Part shown: positions 1 through 9,056 of the stretch, one piece after another
Position numbering within the stretch: the stretch's first letter is position 1
Layout of the letters: every line of letters starts with the position of its first letter
Source: Pseudomonas migulae
GTDB lineage: Bacteria; Pseudomonadota; Gammaproteobacteria; Pseudomonadales; Pseudomonadaceae
Length of the DNA stretch: 64,000 nucleotides
Assembly: GCF_024169315.1 (NCBI RefSeq)
Contig: NZ_JALJWR010000001.1
Span: 6,188,501-6,252,500 of the forward strand
Direction of reading: 5' to 3'
Notes under the pieces: generated by a model
Databases searched by the model: none
Told to the model about the DNA's origin: nothing
Seen by the model: the letters and a program-made list of their open reading frames with translations, nothing else
Program-made: the position numbers and the translations under genes

Positions 1-166
1 CTTTTTTGTTGCCTGCGTTTATACATCGTTTGCAAAGGCTCCCCGTCATTCCAGTCAGGTACCGCCCTCCGTACCAGATGCAAAGCTGAGGTGATGGCAA
101 TTTGGCATTGCTCAAGTTTACGGGTATTGTAGCGCCCGAGATCACCCCCACGGCATGGACGCGGTA

Positions 167-544
167 ATGACAACAGAGCCTTCAATCGTTACGAAGCAAG
201 AGACTCACTTGGGCTACCAAATCCAGGTTGCTACAGTCGGGCCGATCAAAACACAGCAGGACGAACCGGAAAACCTGAGCGCGCATCACAACGCCAGGAT
301 TTCGATTTGGTTCGACGGCAAAGAGATCAGCGAGGCAAGTGAAGCGCCTTCGATGCGTTTTGTGTCGCGTGAAGATGCCGCTGAGTTTGGTTTCGAAATC
401 GGCCGAATGATTGTCGCGCAGCGTCGCAAATCTACTGCTTTCCAGCTTATCGATCGTGCGTGCGAACTCTTCAAGTTGCCGCGATTGCTGTTCCGTCCTC
501 AGGATTTCAGGTCGCGTCAGGGGCGCGAAGTGGGCGGACTCTGA
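167..544 (+). CDS. hypothetical protein, possibly 3'-disrupted
   Basis: I do not recognise a named family. The first 85 or so residues look like a genuine small soluble protein: the segment around residues 45-85 (NARISIWFDGKEI, then SREDAAEFGFEIGRMIVAQ) has a beta-strand/helix pattern and normal composition. The last 40 residues are rich in Arg and look like read-through, so an original stop may have been lost or a frameshift may lie near position 430. An ATG also exists at 155; neither start has a clear ribosome binding site. It lies upstream of a DUF2214 gene on the same strand with a 216-base gap and no obvious link. Confidence 0.4.
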   Translation: MTTEPSIVTKQETHLGYQIQVATVGPIKTQQDEPENLSAHHNARISIWFDGKEISEASEAPSMRFVSREDAAEFGFEIGRMIVAQRRKSTAFQLIDRACELFKLPRLLFRPQDFRSRQGREVGGL

Positions 545-760
545 TTCACTTTCGTTTACTGATCTCAGCCGTGAGCGCATCACCGAGGACGTGACCCGGG
601 TGATTGCCTCATTCAGTACTGCGCGCAAGCATTCCCGGCAGCCGTACGAGTGTTGGCAGTTCTGAGCGATTCACGTCTTCCATCCTTGGCGCAGGCAAGC
701 TCCTGCTTTTTGGGCTACTACTTCAGGCCAATCCGAATGTTGGCTTGAGGGAGTATTTCG

Positions 761-1216
761 ATGCTTGTGCACTGGTTTCTTGCTGCGATCCATCTCTTGG
801 CGTTTGCCCTGGGTTTTTGGGCGGTCCTGTCCCGCGGTACGGCTTTTCGGCGCCTGGCCAAAGGCGTGGGGGACGCTCGCAGCGTATTGATAGCGGATAA
901 CCTATGGGGCATTTCTGCAGTCATCCTGTTAGTGACCGGTGGGATGCGTGCCTTCGGCGGGTACGAAAAAGGCACTGACTACTATCTTCATCAGCCGCTG
1001 TTCCATCTCAAGATGACGCTGTTCGTCCTCATTCTGCTGCTTGAAGTCGCGCCGATGGTGACGCTGATCAAATGGCGGATTGCGCAGGCGCGGGGTGCAT
1101 CCATCAATTCCGGCCGTGCAACGCTGTTTGCACGGATCAGTCATATCGAAGCGCTGCTGGTGCTGCTAATGGTCGTGGCGGCTACGGGTATGGCGCGGGG
1201 TGTGACGTTTGGTTAG
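761..1216 (+). CDS. DUF2214 family integral membrane protein
   Basis: A 151-residue inner-membrane protein with four hydrophobic segments (about residues 3-23, 43-63, 80-103 and 128-147). The spacing and the motifs GFWAVLSRG, ADNLWGISA and HPLF-like HQPLFHLKMTLF match DUF2214, a family of predicted four-helix membrane proteins of unknown function. The ATG is preceded by GAGGGAG at a good distance. It appears monocistronic, converging on rsmE. No biochemical role can be assigned from sequence. Confidence 0.8.
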   Translation: MLVHWFLAAIHLLAFALGFWAVLSRGTAFRRLAKGVGDARSVLIADNLWGISAVILLVTGGMRAFGGYEKGTDYYLHQPLFHLKMTLFVLILLLEVAPMVTLIKWRIAQARGASINSGRATLFARISHIEALLVLLMVVAATGMARGVTFG

Positions 1217-1347
1217 GCGGGTGCGATTGCGCTCTTCCCCCGGGATTTATCCGAAACGTCCGACAGCCATGACGTGAGACATGCCGCTAGTATCGGCTTC
1301 ACGTTGTGTGTGGGTGACTGCGGTGATGATGGCGACGCTTGAATCTT

Positions 1348-1382
1348 AGCCAGCCGTGGTTCCGGGGCGAACGGGCTGGCTA
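1348..1382. terminator. imperfect hairpin between convergent DUF2214 and rsmE
   Basis: TAGCCAGCC pairs with GGCTGGCTA around a 17-base loop. The hairpin sits between the convergent 3' ends. There is no T-run on either side, so it is at best a weak terminator or a transcript-end stabiliser. Confidence 0.3.
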
Positions 1383-1398
1383 CTGATTGCAGCAGGAT

Positions 1399-1590
1399 TC
1401 AGGATTGTGGCTTGTCCGGGGCGGTCAGGCCGGCCTGAATGCGCTGATAGATTTCTTCGCGGTGCACCGCAACGTCTTTCGGGGCGTTGATGCCAATTCT
1501 GACTTGCTGACCGCTTACGCCCAGAATGGTGATCGTAATGTCATCGCCAATGTTTATGCTTTCACCGACTTTGCGGGTGAGTATCAGCAT
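1399..1590 (-). CDS. rsmE: RsmE, CsrA-family post-transcriptional regulator
   Basis: A 63-residue CsrA/RsmA-family RNA-binding protein. The start [12 protein letters not shown], the central [16 protein letters not shown] and the basic [13 protein letters not shown] carry the RNA-contacting Leu4/Arg6 and Arg44 region of the family. The tail TAPDKPQS matches RsmE rather than RsmA as I remember them from P. fluorescens. RsmE dimers bind GGA motifs over ribosome binding sites and are titrated by the Gac-controlled small RNAs RsmX/Y/Z. The ATG at 1590 is chosen over an in-frame codon at 1620 because GGAG precedes it; that AAGGAGA is itself a GGA motif, consistent with autoregulation. It is monocistronic. 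Confidence 0.93.
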
Positions 1591-1840
1591 GGTCTTCTCC
1601 TTGATTGCTTTATAGGGCACCTGATTCGGACAGTGCAGAGGTCGGTGGTATGTATAGATTAGTGCGAAGTCTCACGGTTTGGGTGCCTCTTTCTGACGCG
1701 CAGATGCTGCATTAATTCCCAAGGCGTAACTATACAGAGGCCGCATCCATCATTCTCGTTGTTTTGAGCCCATTTTGCGGCACTCGGGAAGTATTCATGA
1801 ATGTTAAAATCCCCGCTTTCAGCATTCAGAGGGAAGCGTT

Positions 1841-2206
1841 GTGCGCAAAATGGCCTTGGTAATCGCAGTACTGGCATTGGCGGGATGTGGTGAAGGCAAG
1901 AGCGTAGATGCGCAAAAGCCGCAGCCGGCAGCGACTGCCGCGCCGGTGGTGGCCTCCGCACCCCAGTGGGATCTGGAAGTGCGAGGTGAAATAACTCAGG
2001 CGGTCAGCGATCTTAGTGGCTGGCTGATCGAGCACAGTTTCGTTGCCAGCGTGATCAAGGAAAATGGCAAGACCCGCATCCTGATGGGCCCATACAGTTC
2101 GAAAGCCGAGGCTGAAGCCAAGCAGGCGGAAGTGCGCGCGGCGTTGACCCGGGCGAAAAAACAGAACATTGAATTGCTGGTCATCGAGCGTCCGGTGACT
2201 CAGTAA
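1841..2206 (+). CDS. lipoprotein with SPOR-like domain
   Basis: A 121-residue predicted lipoprotein. The lipobox LAGC puts the acylated cysteine at residue 16. An Ala/Pro-rich linker (about 22-42) is followed by a compact domain (43-115) whose pattern ...SFVASVIKENGKTRILMGPYSSKAEAEAKQAE resembles SPOR domains that bind denuded septal peptidoglycan. The start is GTG with AGAGGGAAG upstream; no better ATG exists that keeps the signal peptide. Its 3' end faces the endonuclease I gene across a bidirectional terminator. A role at the cell wall is an inference from the domain only. Confidence 0.7.
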   Translation: MRKMALVIAVLALAGCGEGKSVDAQKPQPAATAAPVVASAPQWDLEVRGEITQAVSDLSGWLIEHSFVASVIKENGKTRILMGPYSSKAEAEAKQAEVRAALTRAKKQNIELLVIERPVTQ

Positions 2207-2246
2207 CGGCGATTGACCACCCTGGTAAAGCGAGCGCGGTTAAAAC

Positions 2247-2284
2247 AAAAAAAGGCCTTGGGATTCAACCCAAGGCCTTTTTTC
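2247..2284. terminator. bidirectional Rho-independent terminator
   Basis: AAAGGCCTTGGG and CCCAAGGCCTTT form a 12-bp stem with a 6-base loop at 2251-2280. It is flanked by an A-run on the left and a T-run on the right, so it can end transcripts of the SPOR-like lipoprotein gene (+) and the endonuclease gene (-). Confidence 0.9.
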
Positions 2285-2297
2285 GTTTAGTCAGCGT

Positions 2298-2987
2298 TTA
2301 ACCGCACGCTTTCATGTCGACCGGCCCGACAAACTCGTTACCGCGCCCCATCACGCACGCCACGCTTTGGTTGCGTTGCCGTTCCCAGGCTTGCACCGGG
2401 TAGGTTTTGTTCCAGGCTTCGTACAGTTGCCGATCCTGCTTCGACAGGCGCAAACCGTACTGCTTGCTCATGTAGAAGTAAGTCCGGGCGATCATGCCGC
2501 GAATGGAAGGGCGGGGCATGACCTTCTTCGCCTTGAAATCAACTTGGGTCAGGCACGAGCCGTATTGACCGGATTGCTCCGGCAGCCAGCCAAAACTGAA
2601 ATTGCTGCGATCACCATTCACTTCGCCGATGCTCGGCACCAGGTTATGCAAATCGGCTTCAGCTTTCTGATAGGTCGGGTCGTAGCGCGTGCAATTCTTG
2701 CGTCCACCTTCCTGCCAGCACTGACGCTGGTGGCCGATCTGCCAGGCGGGGACGATGTGCTCCCATTCGATGCGGGAGGCCCTCTTGGCATTTTTACGCG
2801 GTACATAACCGCACGCGGAGAGGTTCACCTTGTTGCCGGTGTACTTGCACCCGCAGTAGAACTCGGTGGATTGCGGTGCGTACAGCTTCCAGGCGACTTT
2901 CTTGGCTTCACTGAAGGTGCGCGGGGCGTCAGCCTGGGCGCCCATCGCGAAGAACAGAAACAGCAAAACAAAACAACGGACACTCAT
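2298..2987 (-). CDS. secreted endonuclease I family nuclease (EndA-like)
   Basis: A 229-residue protein beginning with a signal peptide (MSVRCFVLLFLFFAMGAQA, cleavage near residue 19). The mature part has the endonuclease I (His-Me finger) pattern: RIEWEHIVPAW holds the catalytic histidine, followed by DLHNLVPSIGEVNGDRSNF with the metal-binding Asn. EndA-type enzymes cut DNA non-specifically in the periplasm or outside the cell. GGAAGA precedes the ATG at 2987, which lies 4 bases after the stop of the DUF1654 gene, so the two are probably translationally coupled. A longer frame to 3101 runs through the upstream gene and is rejected. The shared SOS box is discussed under the operator. Confidence 0.88.
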   Translation of the reverse strand: MSVRCFVLLFLFFAMGAQADAPRTFSEAKKVAWKLYAPQSTEFYCGCKYTGNKVNLSACGYVPRKNAKRASRIEWEHIVPAWQIGHQRQCWQEGGRKNCTRYDPTYQKAEADLHNLVPSIGEVNGDRSNFSFGWLPEQSGQYGSCLTQVDFKAKKVMPRPSIRGMIARTYFYMSKQYGLRLSKQDRQLYEAWNKTYPVQAWERQRNQSVACVMGRGNEFVGPVDMKACG

Positions 2988-2991
2988 TGAC

Positions 2992-3231
2992 TCAGTCTTC
3001 CTTCGGCACAACCCAGAAAATCTGCACGCCGCCATCGTCGCGGTAGGCGAGGGTGACGTTGTCGTTCTCATCGATTTCTTCGAGCAATTGTTCCCACTCA
3101 TCCACAGGTTCGTCGGGAAGACGAAAGATCAGCGCAGCTTTGGCTTTCTGGGCGGTGGGGGAATTGATGATTTTTTGAACGCGCATGCCCATGCGTTGAT
3201 AGGCGTCGGGAGAGGCAGAGGTGGTGGCCAC
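2992..3231 (-). CDS. DUF1654 family protein
   Basis: A 79-residue cytoplasmic protein. The pattern YQRMGMRVQKIINSP, then RLPDEPVDEWEQLLEEI and a C-terminal DDGGVQIFW, fits DUF1654, a family I know mainly from Pseudomonas and of unknown function. I choose GTG at 3231 because AAGGA stands 8 bases upstream and because upstream in-frame ATG codons (3261, 3282) lie inside or beyond the LexA box. It is the first gene of a two-gene unit with the secreted nuclease. DNA-damage control is inferred from the operator. Confidence 0.75.
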   Translation of the reverse strand: MATTSASPDAYQRMGMRVQKIINSPTAQKAKAALIFRLPDEPVDEWEQLLEEIDENDNVTLAYRDDGGVQIFWVVPKED

Positions 3232-3249
3232 GGAATTATCCTTATTAAG

Positions 3250-3265
3250 CTGTACGTGCATACAG
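3250..3265 (-). promoter_or_regulatory. LexA (SOS) box upstream of DUF1654-endonuclease operon
   Basis: CTGTATGCACGTACAG (read on the minus strand) matches the gamma-proteobacterial LexA consensus CTGT-N8-ACAG in both half-sites. It ends about 18 bases before the GTG start and just upstream of the AAGGA ribosome binding site, a normal place for a repressor. A second, overlapping palindrome (ACAGT-N5-ACTGT, 3262-3276) has the half-sites in the opposite order and is not a LexA site. Confidence 0.75.
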
Positions 3266-3408
3266 TATTTAACTGTAGGCATTTTCGCAACTGCTTAAAA
3301 TTCAAGAAAATCCTCTGACAGCAGTTTTTTCCGTTTGGTGTAGGAAGAGGGGAATTTTTTTATCAGAGAAGAGAGCTCTCGCCGGGGATGGCGAGTGGTA
3401 ACAGCGGT

Positions 3409-3430
3409 GCCCGACCGGAACCGGTCGGGC
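3409..3430 (-). terminator. GC-rich hairpin after ansB
   Basis: GCCCGACC and GGTCGGGC form an 8-bp stem with a 6-base loop, 10 bases beyond the ansB stop. No T-run follows on the minus strand, so it may be a weak or Rho-assisted terminator. Confidence 0.45.
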
Positions 3431-3439
3431 GAGGGCGAA

Positions 3440-4567
<1,128 letters not shown>

Positions 4568-4618
4568 TCATCTAGATGCGCCCCAGGCTGATCTGTACGC
4601 CTGGGGTGGAGGAGAGGG

Positions 4619-4634
4619 AGCAGGATCTGTACCA
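4619..4634 (-). promoter_or_regulatory. candidate sigma-54 promoter of ansB
   Basis: On the minus strand TGGTACAGATCCTGCT matches the -24/-12 consensus TGGCAC-N5-TTGCT with two changes, and keeps the essential GG and GC doublets ten bases apart. It lies about 90 bases upstream of the ansB start, between that start and the AauR-like sites. Confidence 0.6.
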
Positions 4635-4723
4635 GTCATATTCAGAATTGAAAAAATGCCTTTAACTTCATGATTTGTATCAATTATGTGGTTTTTATCA
4701 ACGTGACTTTAAACAGCTTGTTG

Positions 4724-4768
4724 TCCGGATTTCCGAATATGTTTGGCATTTGCGTTCGGCTCTCCGAA
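4724..4768. promoter_or_regulatory. two AauR-like activator sites for ansB
   Basis: TTCGG-CTCT-CCGAA (4755-4768) is an exact match to the inverted repeat TTCGG-N4-CCGAA reported for AauR, the response regulator for acidic amino acid use in Pseudomonas. TCCGG-ATTT-CCGAA (4724-4737) is a one-mismatch copy 31 bases away. They lie about 90-150 bases upstream of the sigma-54 element, a normal distance for an enhancer-binding protein. The rest of 4529-4880 is AT-rich and shows no gene. Confidence 0.65.
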
Positions 4769-4880
4769 AAGGGCTACGGCTCCTGTCGAACAAGTCGTCT
4801 TGCCAGACGGCAAATCGGTACTAAAGAAAATCAATTGCAGGTCGATGCCCTTCAAAGGATCTTTTTCTCCAGGAGTTCAC

Positions 4881-5330
4881 ATGTCATTTTCGGTTGGCTT
4901 TCCCAATGCAGGCGCAATCACCATTGGTGGCAAGTCCACGGCGACGATCAACGCTTTGAGCGAGTCGACTTCCGAAGCGTCGGCACTGGCGTTGGGTACT
5001 GAGGACGCGGCTGACGAAACCAAGGTCCGCACCGGTGGCGGGGCCCCGGCCGAAGCCAAAGCCGAAAGCGGCGGCGACCAGAGCATCGCAGTAAAAATGT
5101 TGCTCAAACGCATGCAGGAACTGCAGCAGCAACTGCGCGAGCAACAGCAGCAATTGGCGGCAGCCCAGGCTGCGTCTTATCCGACACCGGAAGCCAAGGC
5201 TGCGGTGGTCATGTCGATTCAGGGGCAAGTCGCCGACACCAACGGCGCGCTGCTGGAAGTTACCGGCAATCTGGTCAAGGAACTGGCCAAGGGGTCCAAC
5301 GCAGGTGGTATTGTCAGCACCACGGCGTAA
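4881..5330 (+). CDS. hypothetical protein with Gln-rich coiled coil (FlxA-like)
   Basis: A 149-residue protein. Residues 1-65 are Gly/Ser/Ala-rich and probably disordered. A strong heptad region (about residues 70-98: MLLKRMQELQQQLREQQQQLAA is a clear amphipathic Gln/Leu coil) is followed by a helical C-terminus. This resembles FlxA-like small coiled-coil proteins, but I cannot confirm membership. AGGAG stands upstream of the ATG. The frame is open back to a TTG at 4743, but that stretch overlaps the AauR-like sites and has no ribosome binding site. No function is assigned; it is followed by the rbs promoter. Confidence 0.7.
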   Translation: MSFSVGFPNAGAITIGGKSTATINALSESTSEASALALGTEDAADETKVRTGGGAPAEAKAESGGDQSIAVKMLLKRMQELQQQLREQQQQLAAAQAASYPTPEAKAAVVMSIQGQVADTNGALLEVTGNLVKELAKGSNAGGIVSTTA

Positions 5331-5371
5331 AGAGACACTCGCTGCAAGCACAAAAACGGTTTTTTCGGTCG

Positions 5372-5422
5372 TTGACAAATGACGACAGGGTTCGCATAGT
5401 TCGGTCTACGCAAACGTTTGCG
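5372..5422 (+). promoter_or_regulatory. rbs operon promoter and RbsR operator
   Basis: A perfect -35 TTGACA (5372-5377) and a -10 CATAGT (5395-5400) are separated by 17 bases. A perfect 14-base palindrome CGCAAACGTTTGCG (5409-5422) follows at the expected transcription start and has the central CG step typical of LacI-family operators. The adjacent rbsR makes RbsR the natural ligand, with repression relieved by ribose. Confidence 0.8.
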
Positions 5423-5515
5423 CGGCTCCGCCGATGGCTTGTCCCTCGGCGAATGCGGTGAAGCTTATGCCAGCGCAAGCGTTGCTCAGAATAATCATAA
5501 GATCGGAGTGAACCC

Positions 5516-6469
5516 ATGAAGCTGCCATTCGCTGGACGTCTTCTCGCTGTCGCTATGCTGGCTGCCGCATCCGCCGCGTTGCCTGTCTCCTCGGCCTTCG
5601 CCGACACTGAAAAACCCAAAGTCGCACTGGTCATGAAATCCCTGGCCAACGAATTCTTCCTGACCATGGAAGACGGCGCCAAGGCGTACCAGAAAGACCA
5701 CTCGGCCGATTTCGACCTGATCTCCAACGGCATCAAGGACGAAACGGACACGGCAGGCCAGACACGCATCGTCGAGCAAATGATTCTGGCCAAGGTCAAT
5801 GCGCTGGTCATCGCCCCCGCTGACTCGAAGGCCATGGTCCCGGTGATCAAGAAAGCCATCGACGCCGGCATCACCGTGGTCAACATCGATAACCAGCTGG
5901 ATCCAGCGGTCGTCAAAAGTAAAAATATCAATGTTCCGTTCGTAGGTCCCGACAACCGCAAGGGTGCGCGACTGGTCGGTGAATACCTGGCCAAACAACT
6001 GAAGGCCGGTGACGAAGTCGGCATCATCGAAGGTGTGTCCACCACCACTAACGCCCAGGCCCGCACTGCAGGTTTCAAGGATGCGATGGAAGCGGCGCAG
6101 ATCAAGGTCGTGTCCCTCCAATCCGGCGATTGGGAAATCGACAAAGGCAACAAGGTCGCCGCATCGATCCTCAGCGAATACCCGCAAGTCAAAGCCCTGC
6201 TGGCCGGCAACGACAGCATGGCCGTCGGCGCCGTGTCTGCCGTGCGTGCCGCAGGCAAGGCCGGCAAGGTGCAAGTGGTCGGCTACGACAACATCAATGC
6301 CATCAAGCCAATGCTCAAGGATGGCCGTGTCCTGGCCACCGCTGACCAGTTTGCTGCCCGCCAGGCCGTGTTCGGTATCGAGACGGCGCTGAAAATCGTC
6401 AAGGGCGAGAAGGTCGACAGCGGCACCAACGGTGTCATCGAAACTCCGGTAGAGCTGGTAACCAAGTAG
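5516..6469 (+). CDS. rbsB: ribose ABC transporter periplasmic binding protein
   Basis: A 317-residue sugar-binding protein of the peripla_BP_4/LacI fold that delivers D-ribose to RbsAC. Residues 1-29 form a signal peptide ending SAFA. The mature part shows the N-lobe VALVMKSLANEFF, the ligand-contacting NIDNQLDP region and the hinge/C-lobe motif LLAGNDSMAVGA followed by VVGYDN. GGAG precedes the ATG. It is the first gene of a ribose operon; a stable hairpin follows before rbsA, which would favour high RbsB expression. Confidence 0.93.
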   Translation: MKLPFAGRLLAVAMLAAASAALPVSSAFADTEKPKVALVMKSLANEFFLTMEDGAKAYQKDHSADFDLISNGIKDETDTAGQTRIVEQMILAKVNALVIAPADSKAMVPVIKKAIDAGITVVNIDNQLDPAVVKSKNINVPFVGPDNRKGARLVGEYLAKQLKAGDEVGIIEGVSTTTNAQARTAGFKDAMEAAQIKVVSLQSGDWEIDKGNKVAASILSEYPQVKALLAGNDSMAVGAVSAVRAAGKAGKVQVVGYDNINAIKPMLKDGRVLATADQFAARQAVFGIETALKIVKGEKVDSGTNGVIETPVELVTK

Positions 6470-6488
6470 TTCTTCTGGCGACACAACG

Positions 6489-6512
6489 GTGCTCGTCCGT
6501 CCGGGCGAGCAC
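6489..6512 (+). other. intercistronic hairpin between rbsB and rbsA
   Basis: GTGCTCG and CGAGCAC pair around a 10-base loop, with no T-run. Such hairpins after a binding-protein gene often protect the upstream mRNA and allow an excess of binding protein over the ATPase; that role is inferred. Confidence 0.5.
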
Positions 6513-6525
6513 ATGGAGAGTTTTT

Positions 6526-8079
6526 ATGTCAGTTTCCGCTCCGAACGCTGTCCTCTCGGTCAGCGGTATCGGCAAGACCTATGCGCAACCTGTCCTGACC
6601 GGCATCGACCTGACGCTGATGCGCGGTGAAGTGCTGGCGCTGACCGGCGAGAATGGCGCCGGTAAAAGCACGCTGTCGAAGATCATTGGCGGGCTGGTCA
6701 CGCCGACCACCGGCCAGATGCAATTCCAGGGTCAGGATTACCGCCCCGGCAGCCGCACCCAGGCTGAAGACCTGGGCATTCGCATGGTCATGCAAGAACT
6801 CAATCTGCTGCCGACGCTGTCAGTGGCGGAAAACCTGTTTCTCGATAACCTGCCCAGCAACGGCGGCTGGATCAGCCGCAAGCAATTGCGCAAGGCCGCG
6901 CTTGAAGCCATGGCTCAGGTCGGGCTCGACGCGATCGATCCGGACACCCTGGTCGGCGAGCTGGGTATCGGTCACCAGCAAATGGTCGAGATCGCCCGTA
7001 ACCTGATCGGCGATTGCCACGTGCTGATCCTCGACGAACCGACCGCGATGCTGACGGCCCGTGAAGTCGAGATGCTGTTCGAGCAGATCACCCGTCTGCA
7101 GGCTCGCGGCGTGTCGATCATCTATATCTCGCACCGCCTCGAAGAGCTGGCGCGTGTCGCTCAACGCATTGCGGTGTTGCGCGACGGCAACCTGGTCTGC
7201 GTCGAGCCGATGGCCAATTACAACAGCGAGCAACTGGTCACCCTGATGGTCGGCCGTGAACTCGGTGAACACATCGACATGGGCCCGCGCAAGATCGGCG
7301 CTCCGGCGTTGACGGTCACGGGGCTGACCCGCTCGGACAAGGTGCGCGACGTGTCCTTCGAAGTGCGCGCCGGCGAGATCTTCGGGGTTTCCGGTTTGAT
7401 CGGGGCAGGGCGCACCGAGTTGCTGCGCCTGATCTTCGGCGCCGACACGGCGGACAGCGGCACGGTTGCGCTGGGGTCGCCGGCAAAAGTCGTCAGTATT
7501 CGTTCACCGGCTGACGCGGTCGGTCACGGCATTGCCCTGATCACCGAAGACCGCAAGGGCGAGGGATTGCTGCTGACGCAATCGATCAGCGCGAATATTG
7601 CCTTGGGCAATATGCCGGAGATTTCCAGCGGTGGCTTCGTCAATAACGGCGACGAGATGTCCCTGGCCCAGCGCCAGATCGACGCCATGCACATCCGCAG
7701 CTCCAGCCCGACGCAATTGGTCTCGGAGCTGTCCGGCGGCAACCAGCAGAAGGTCGTGATCGGCCGTTGGCTGGAGCGCGATTGTTCGGTGTTGCTGTTC
7801 GACGAGCCGACTCGCGGCATCGACGTCGGCGCCAAATTCGACATCTATGCACTGCTCGGTGAACTGACCCGTCAGGGCAAGGCGCTGGTGGTGGTGTCCA
7901 GCGACCTGCGCGAACTGATGCTGATCTGTGACCGCATCGGCGTGCTGTCGGCGGGGCGTCTGATCGAGACGTTCGAGCGCGACAGCTGGACCCAGGATGA
8001 CTTGCTTGCCGCCGCTTTTGCCGGCTACCAGAAACGTGATGCGTTGCTCAATGAAGCAGCGCCTAGGGATCCCCAATGA
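6526..8079 (+). CDS. rbsA: ribose ABC transporter ATP-binding protein
   Basis: A 517-residue fusion of two ABC ATPase domains, as usual for RbsA. The first domain has a canonical Walker A (GENGAGKST, residues 41-49), signature-like region and Walker B (VLILDEPTAML). The second has the degenerate Walker A (GLIGAGRTEL) and the LSGGNQQKV signature typical of the family. It energises ribose import from the inner face of the membrane. GGAGAG lies before the ATG, and the end overlaps rbsC by 4 bases (ATGA), indicating coupling. Confidence 0.95.
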   Translation: MSVSAPNAVLSVSGIGKTYAQPVLTGIDLTLMRGEVLALTGENGAGKSTLSKIIGGLVTPTTGQMQFQGQDYRPGSRTQAEDLGIRMVMQELNLLPTLSVAENLFLDNLPSNGGWISRKQLRKAALEAMAQVGLDAIDPDTLVGELGIGHQQMVEIARNLIGDCHVLILDEPTAMLTAREVEMLFEQITRLQARGVSIIYISHRLEELARVAQRIAVLRDGNLVCVEPMANYNSEQLVTLMVGRELGEHIDMGPRKIGAPALTVTGLTRSDKVRDVSFEVRAGEIFGVSGLIGAGRTELLRLIFGADTADSGTVALGSPAKVVSIRSPADAVGHGIALITEDRKGEGLLLTQSISANIALGNMPEISSGGFVNNGDEMSLAQRQIDAMHIRSSSPTQLVSELSGGNQQKVVIGRWLERDCSVLLFDEPTRGIDVGAKFDIYALLGELTRQGKALVVVSSDLRELMLICDRIGVLSAGRLIETFERDSWTQDDLLAAAFAGYQKRDALLNEAAPRDPQ

Positions 8080-9053
8080 AAACTGCAACGTCTGCCGGTA
8101 AACGTAGTGGCAATTTTTACGGCCTCGGCACCTATCTGGGCCTGGCCGGTGCCTTGCTGGCGATGGTCGCGCTGTTCTCGGTCCTGAGCAGCCATTTCCT
8201 GTCCTATGACACCTTCAGCACCCTGGCCAACCAGATTCCGGACTTGATGGTGCTCGCGGTCGGCATGACATTCGTGTTGATCATCGGCGGCATCGACCTG
8301 TCGGTGGGCTCGGTGCTGGCACTCGCGGCGTCGACGGTCAGCGTGGCGATTCTCGGCTGGGGCTGGAGCGTACTTCCGGCAGCGTTGCTCGGCATGGCGG
8401 CGGCAGCGCTGGCCGGGACCATCACCGGTTCGATCACCGTGGCCTGGCGGATTCCGTCGTTCATCGTGTCCCTCGGCGTGCTGGAAATGGCACGCGGTGT
8501 GGCGTATCAGATGACCGGTTCGCGCACGGCCTACATCGGTGATGCCTTTGCCTGGCTGTCCAACCCGATCGCCTTCGGCATCTCGCCTTCGTTCATCATT
8601 GCCTTGCTGATTATCTTCATTGCCCAGGCGGTGTTGACCCGCACGGTGTTCGGGCGTTACCTGATCGGCATCGGCACCAACGAAGAGGCGGTACGTCTGG
8701 CAGGGATCAATCCAAAGCCCTACAAGATCCTGGTGTTCAGTCTGATGGGGCTGCTGGCCGGTATCGCCGCGCTGTTCCAGATTTCGCGCCTGGAAGCGGC
8801 GGACCCGAATGCCGGGTCCGGCCTGGAGCTGCAAGTGATTGCTGCCGTGGTGATCGGCGGCACCAGTCTGATGGGCGGGCGCGGTTCGGTCATCAGCACC
8901 TTCTTCGGGGTCCTGATCATTTCCGTGCTGGCGGCTGGTCTGGCGCAGATCGGCGCAACCGAGCCGACCAAGCGCATCATCACCGGCGCGGTCATCGTGG
9001 TGGCGGTGGTGCTTGATACCTATCGCAGTCAGCGCGCAAGCCGGCGGACCTGA
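8076..9053 (+). CDS. rbsC: ribose ABC transporter permease
   Basis: A 325-residue integral membrane protein with about eight to ten hydrophobic segments. The motif GGIDLSVGSVLALAA and the C-terminal AADPNAGSGLELQVIAAVVIGG are hallmarks of the carbohydrate permeases of this family (RbsC/XylH/AraH). It forms the ribose channel with RbsA and RbsB. It overlaps rbsA by 4 bases and is followed 3 bases later by rbsR. Confidence 0.95.
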   Translation: MKTATSAGKRSGNFYGLGTYLGLAGALLAMVALFSVLSSHFLSYDTFSTLANQIPDLMVLAVGMTFVLIIGGIDLSVGSVLALAASTVSVAILGWGWSVLPAALLGMAAAALAGTITGSITVAWRIPSFIVSLGVLEMARGVAYQMTGSRTAYIGDAFAWLSNPIAFGISPSFIIALLIIFIAQAVLTRTVFGRYLIGIGTNEEAVRLAGINPKPYKILVFSLMGLLAGIAALFQISRLEAADPNAGSGLELQVIAAVVIGGTSLMGGRGSVISTFFGVLIISVLAAGLAQIGATEPTKRIITGAVIVVAVVLDTYRSQRASRRT

Positions 9054-9056
9054 GTC

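Noticed and set aside
182..628. A 148-codon minus-strand frame near the left end
   Set aside because: Composition is Arg/Ser-rich and it is opposite the more protein-like plus-strand frame; no motif.
4670..4683. ATGAT-N4-ATCAA, an ANR/FNR-like box upstream of ansB
   Set aside because: One half-site has a mismatch and its position relative to the sigma-54 promoter is not typical; kept only as a weak possibility.
4743..4880. N-terminal extension of the FlxA-like protein from a TTG codon
   Set aside because: No ribosome binding site, overlap with the AauR-like site, and AGGAG directly before ATG 4881.
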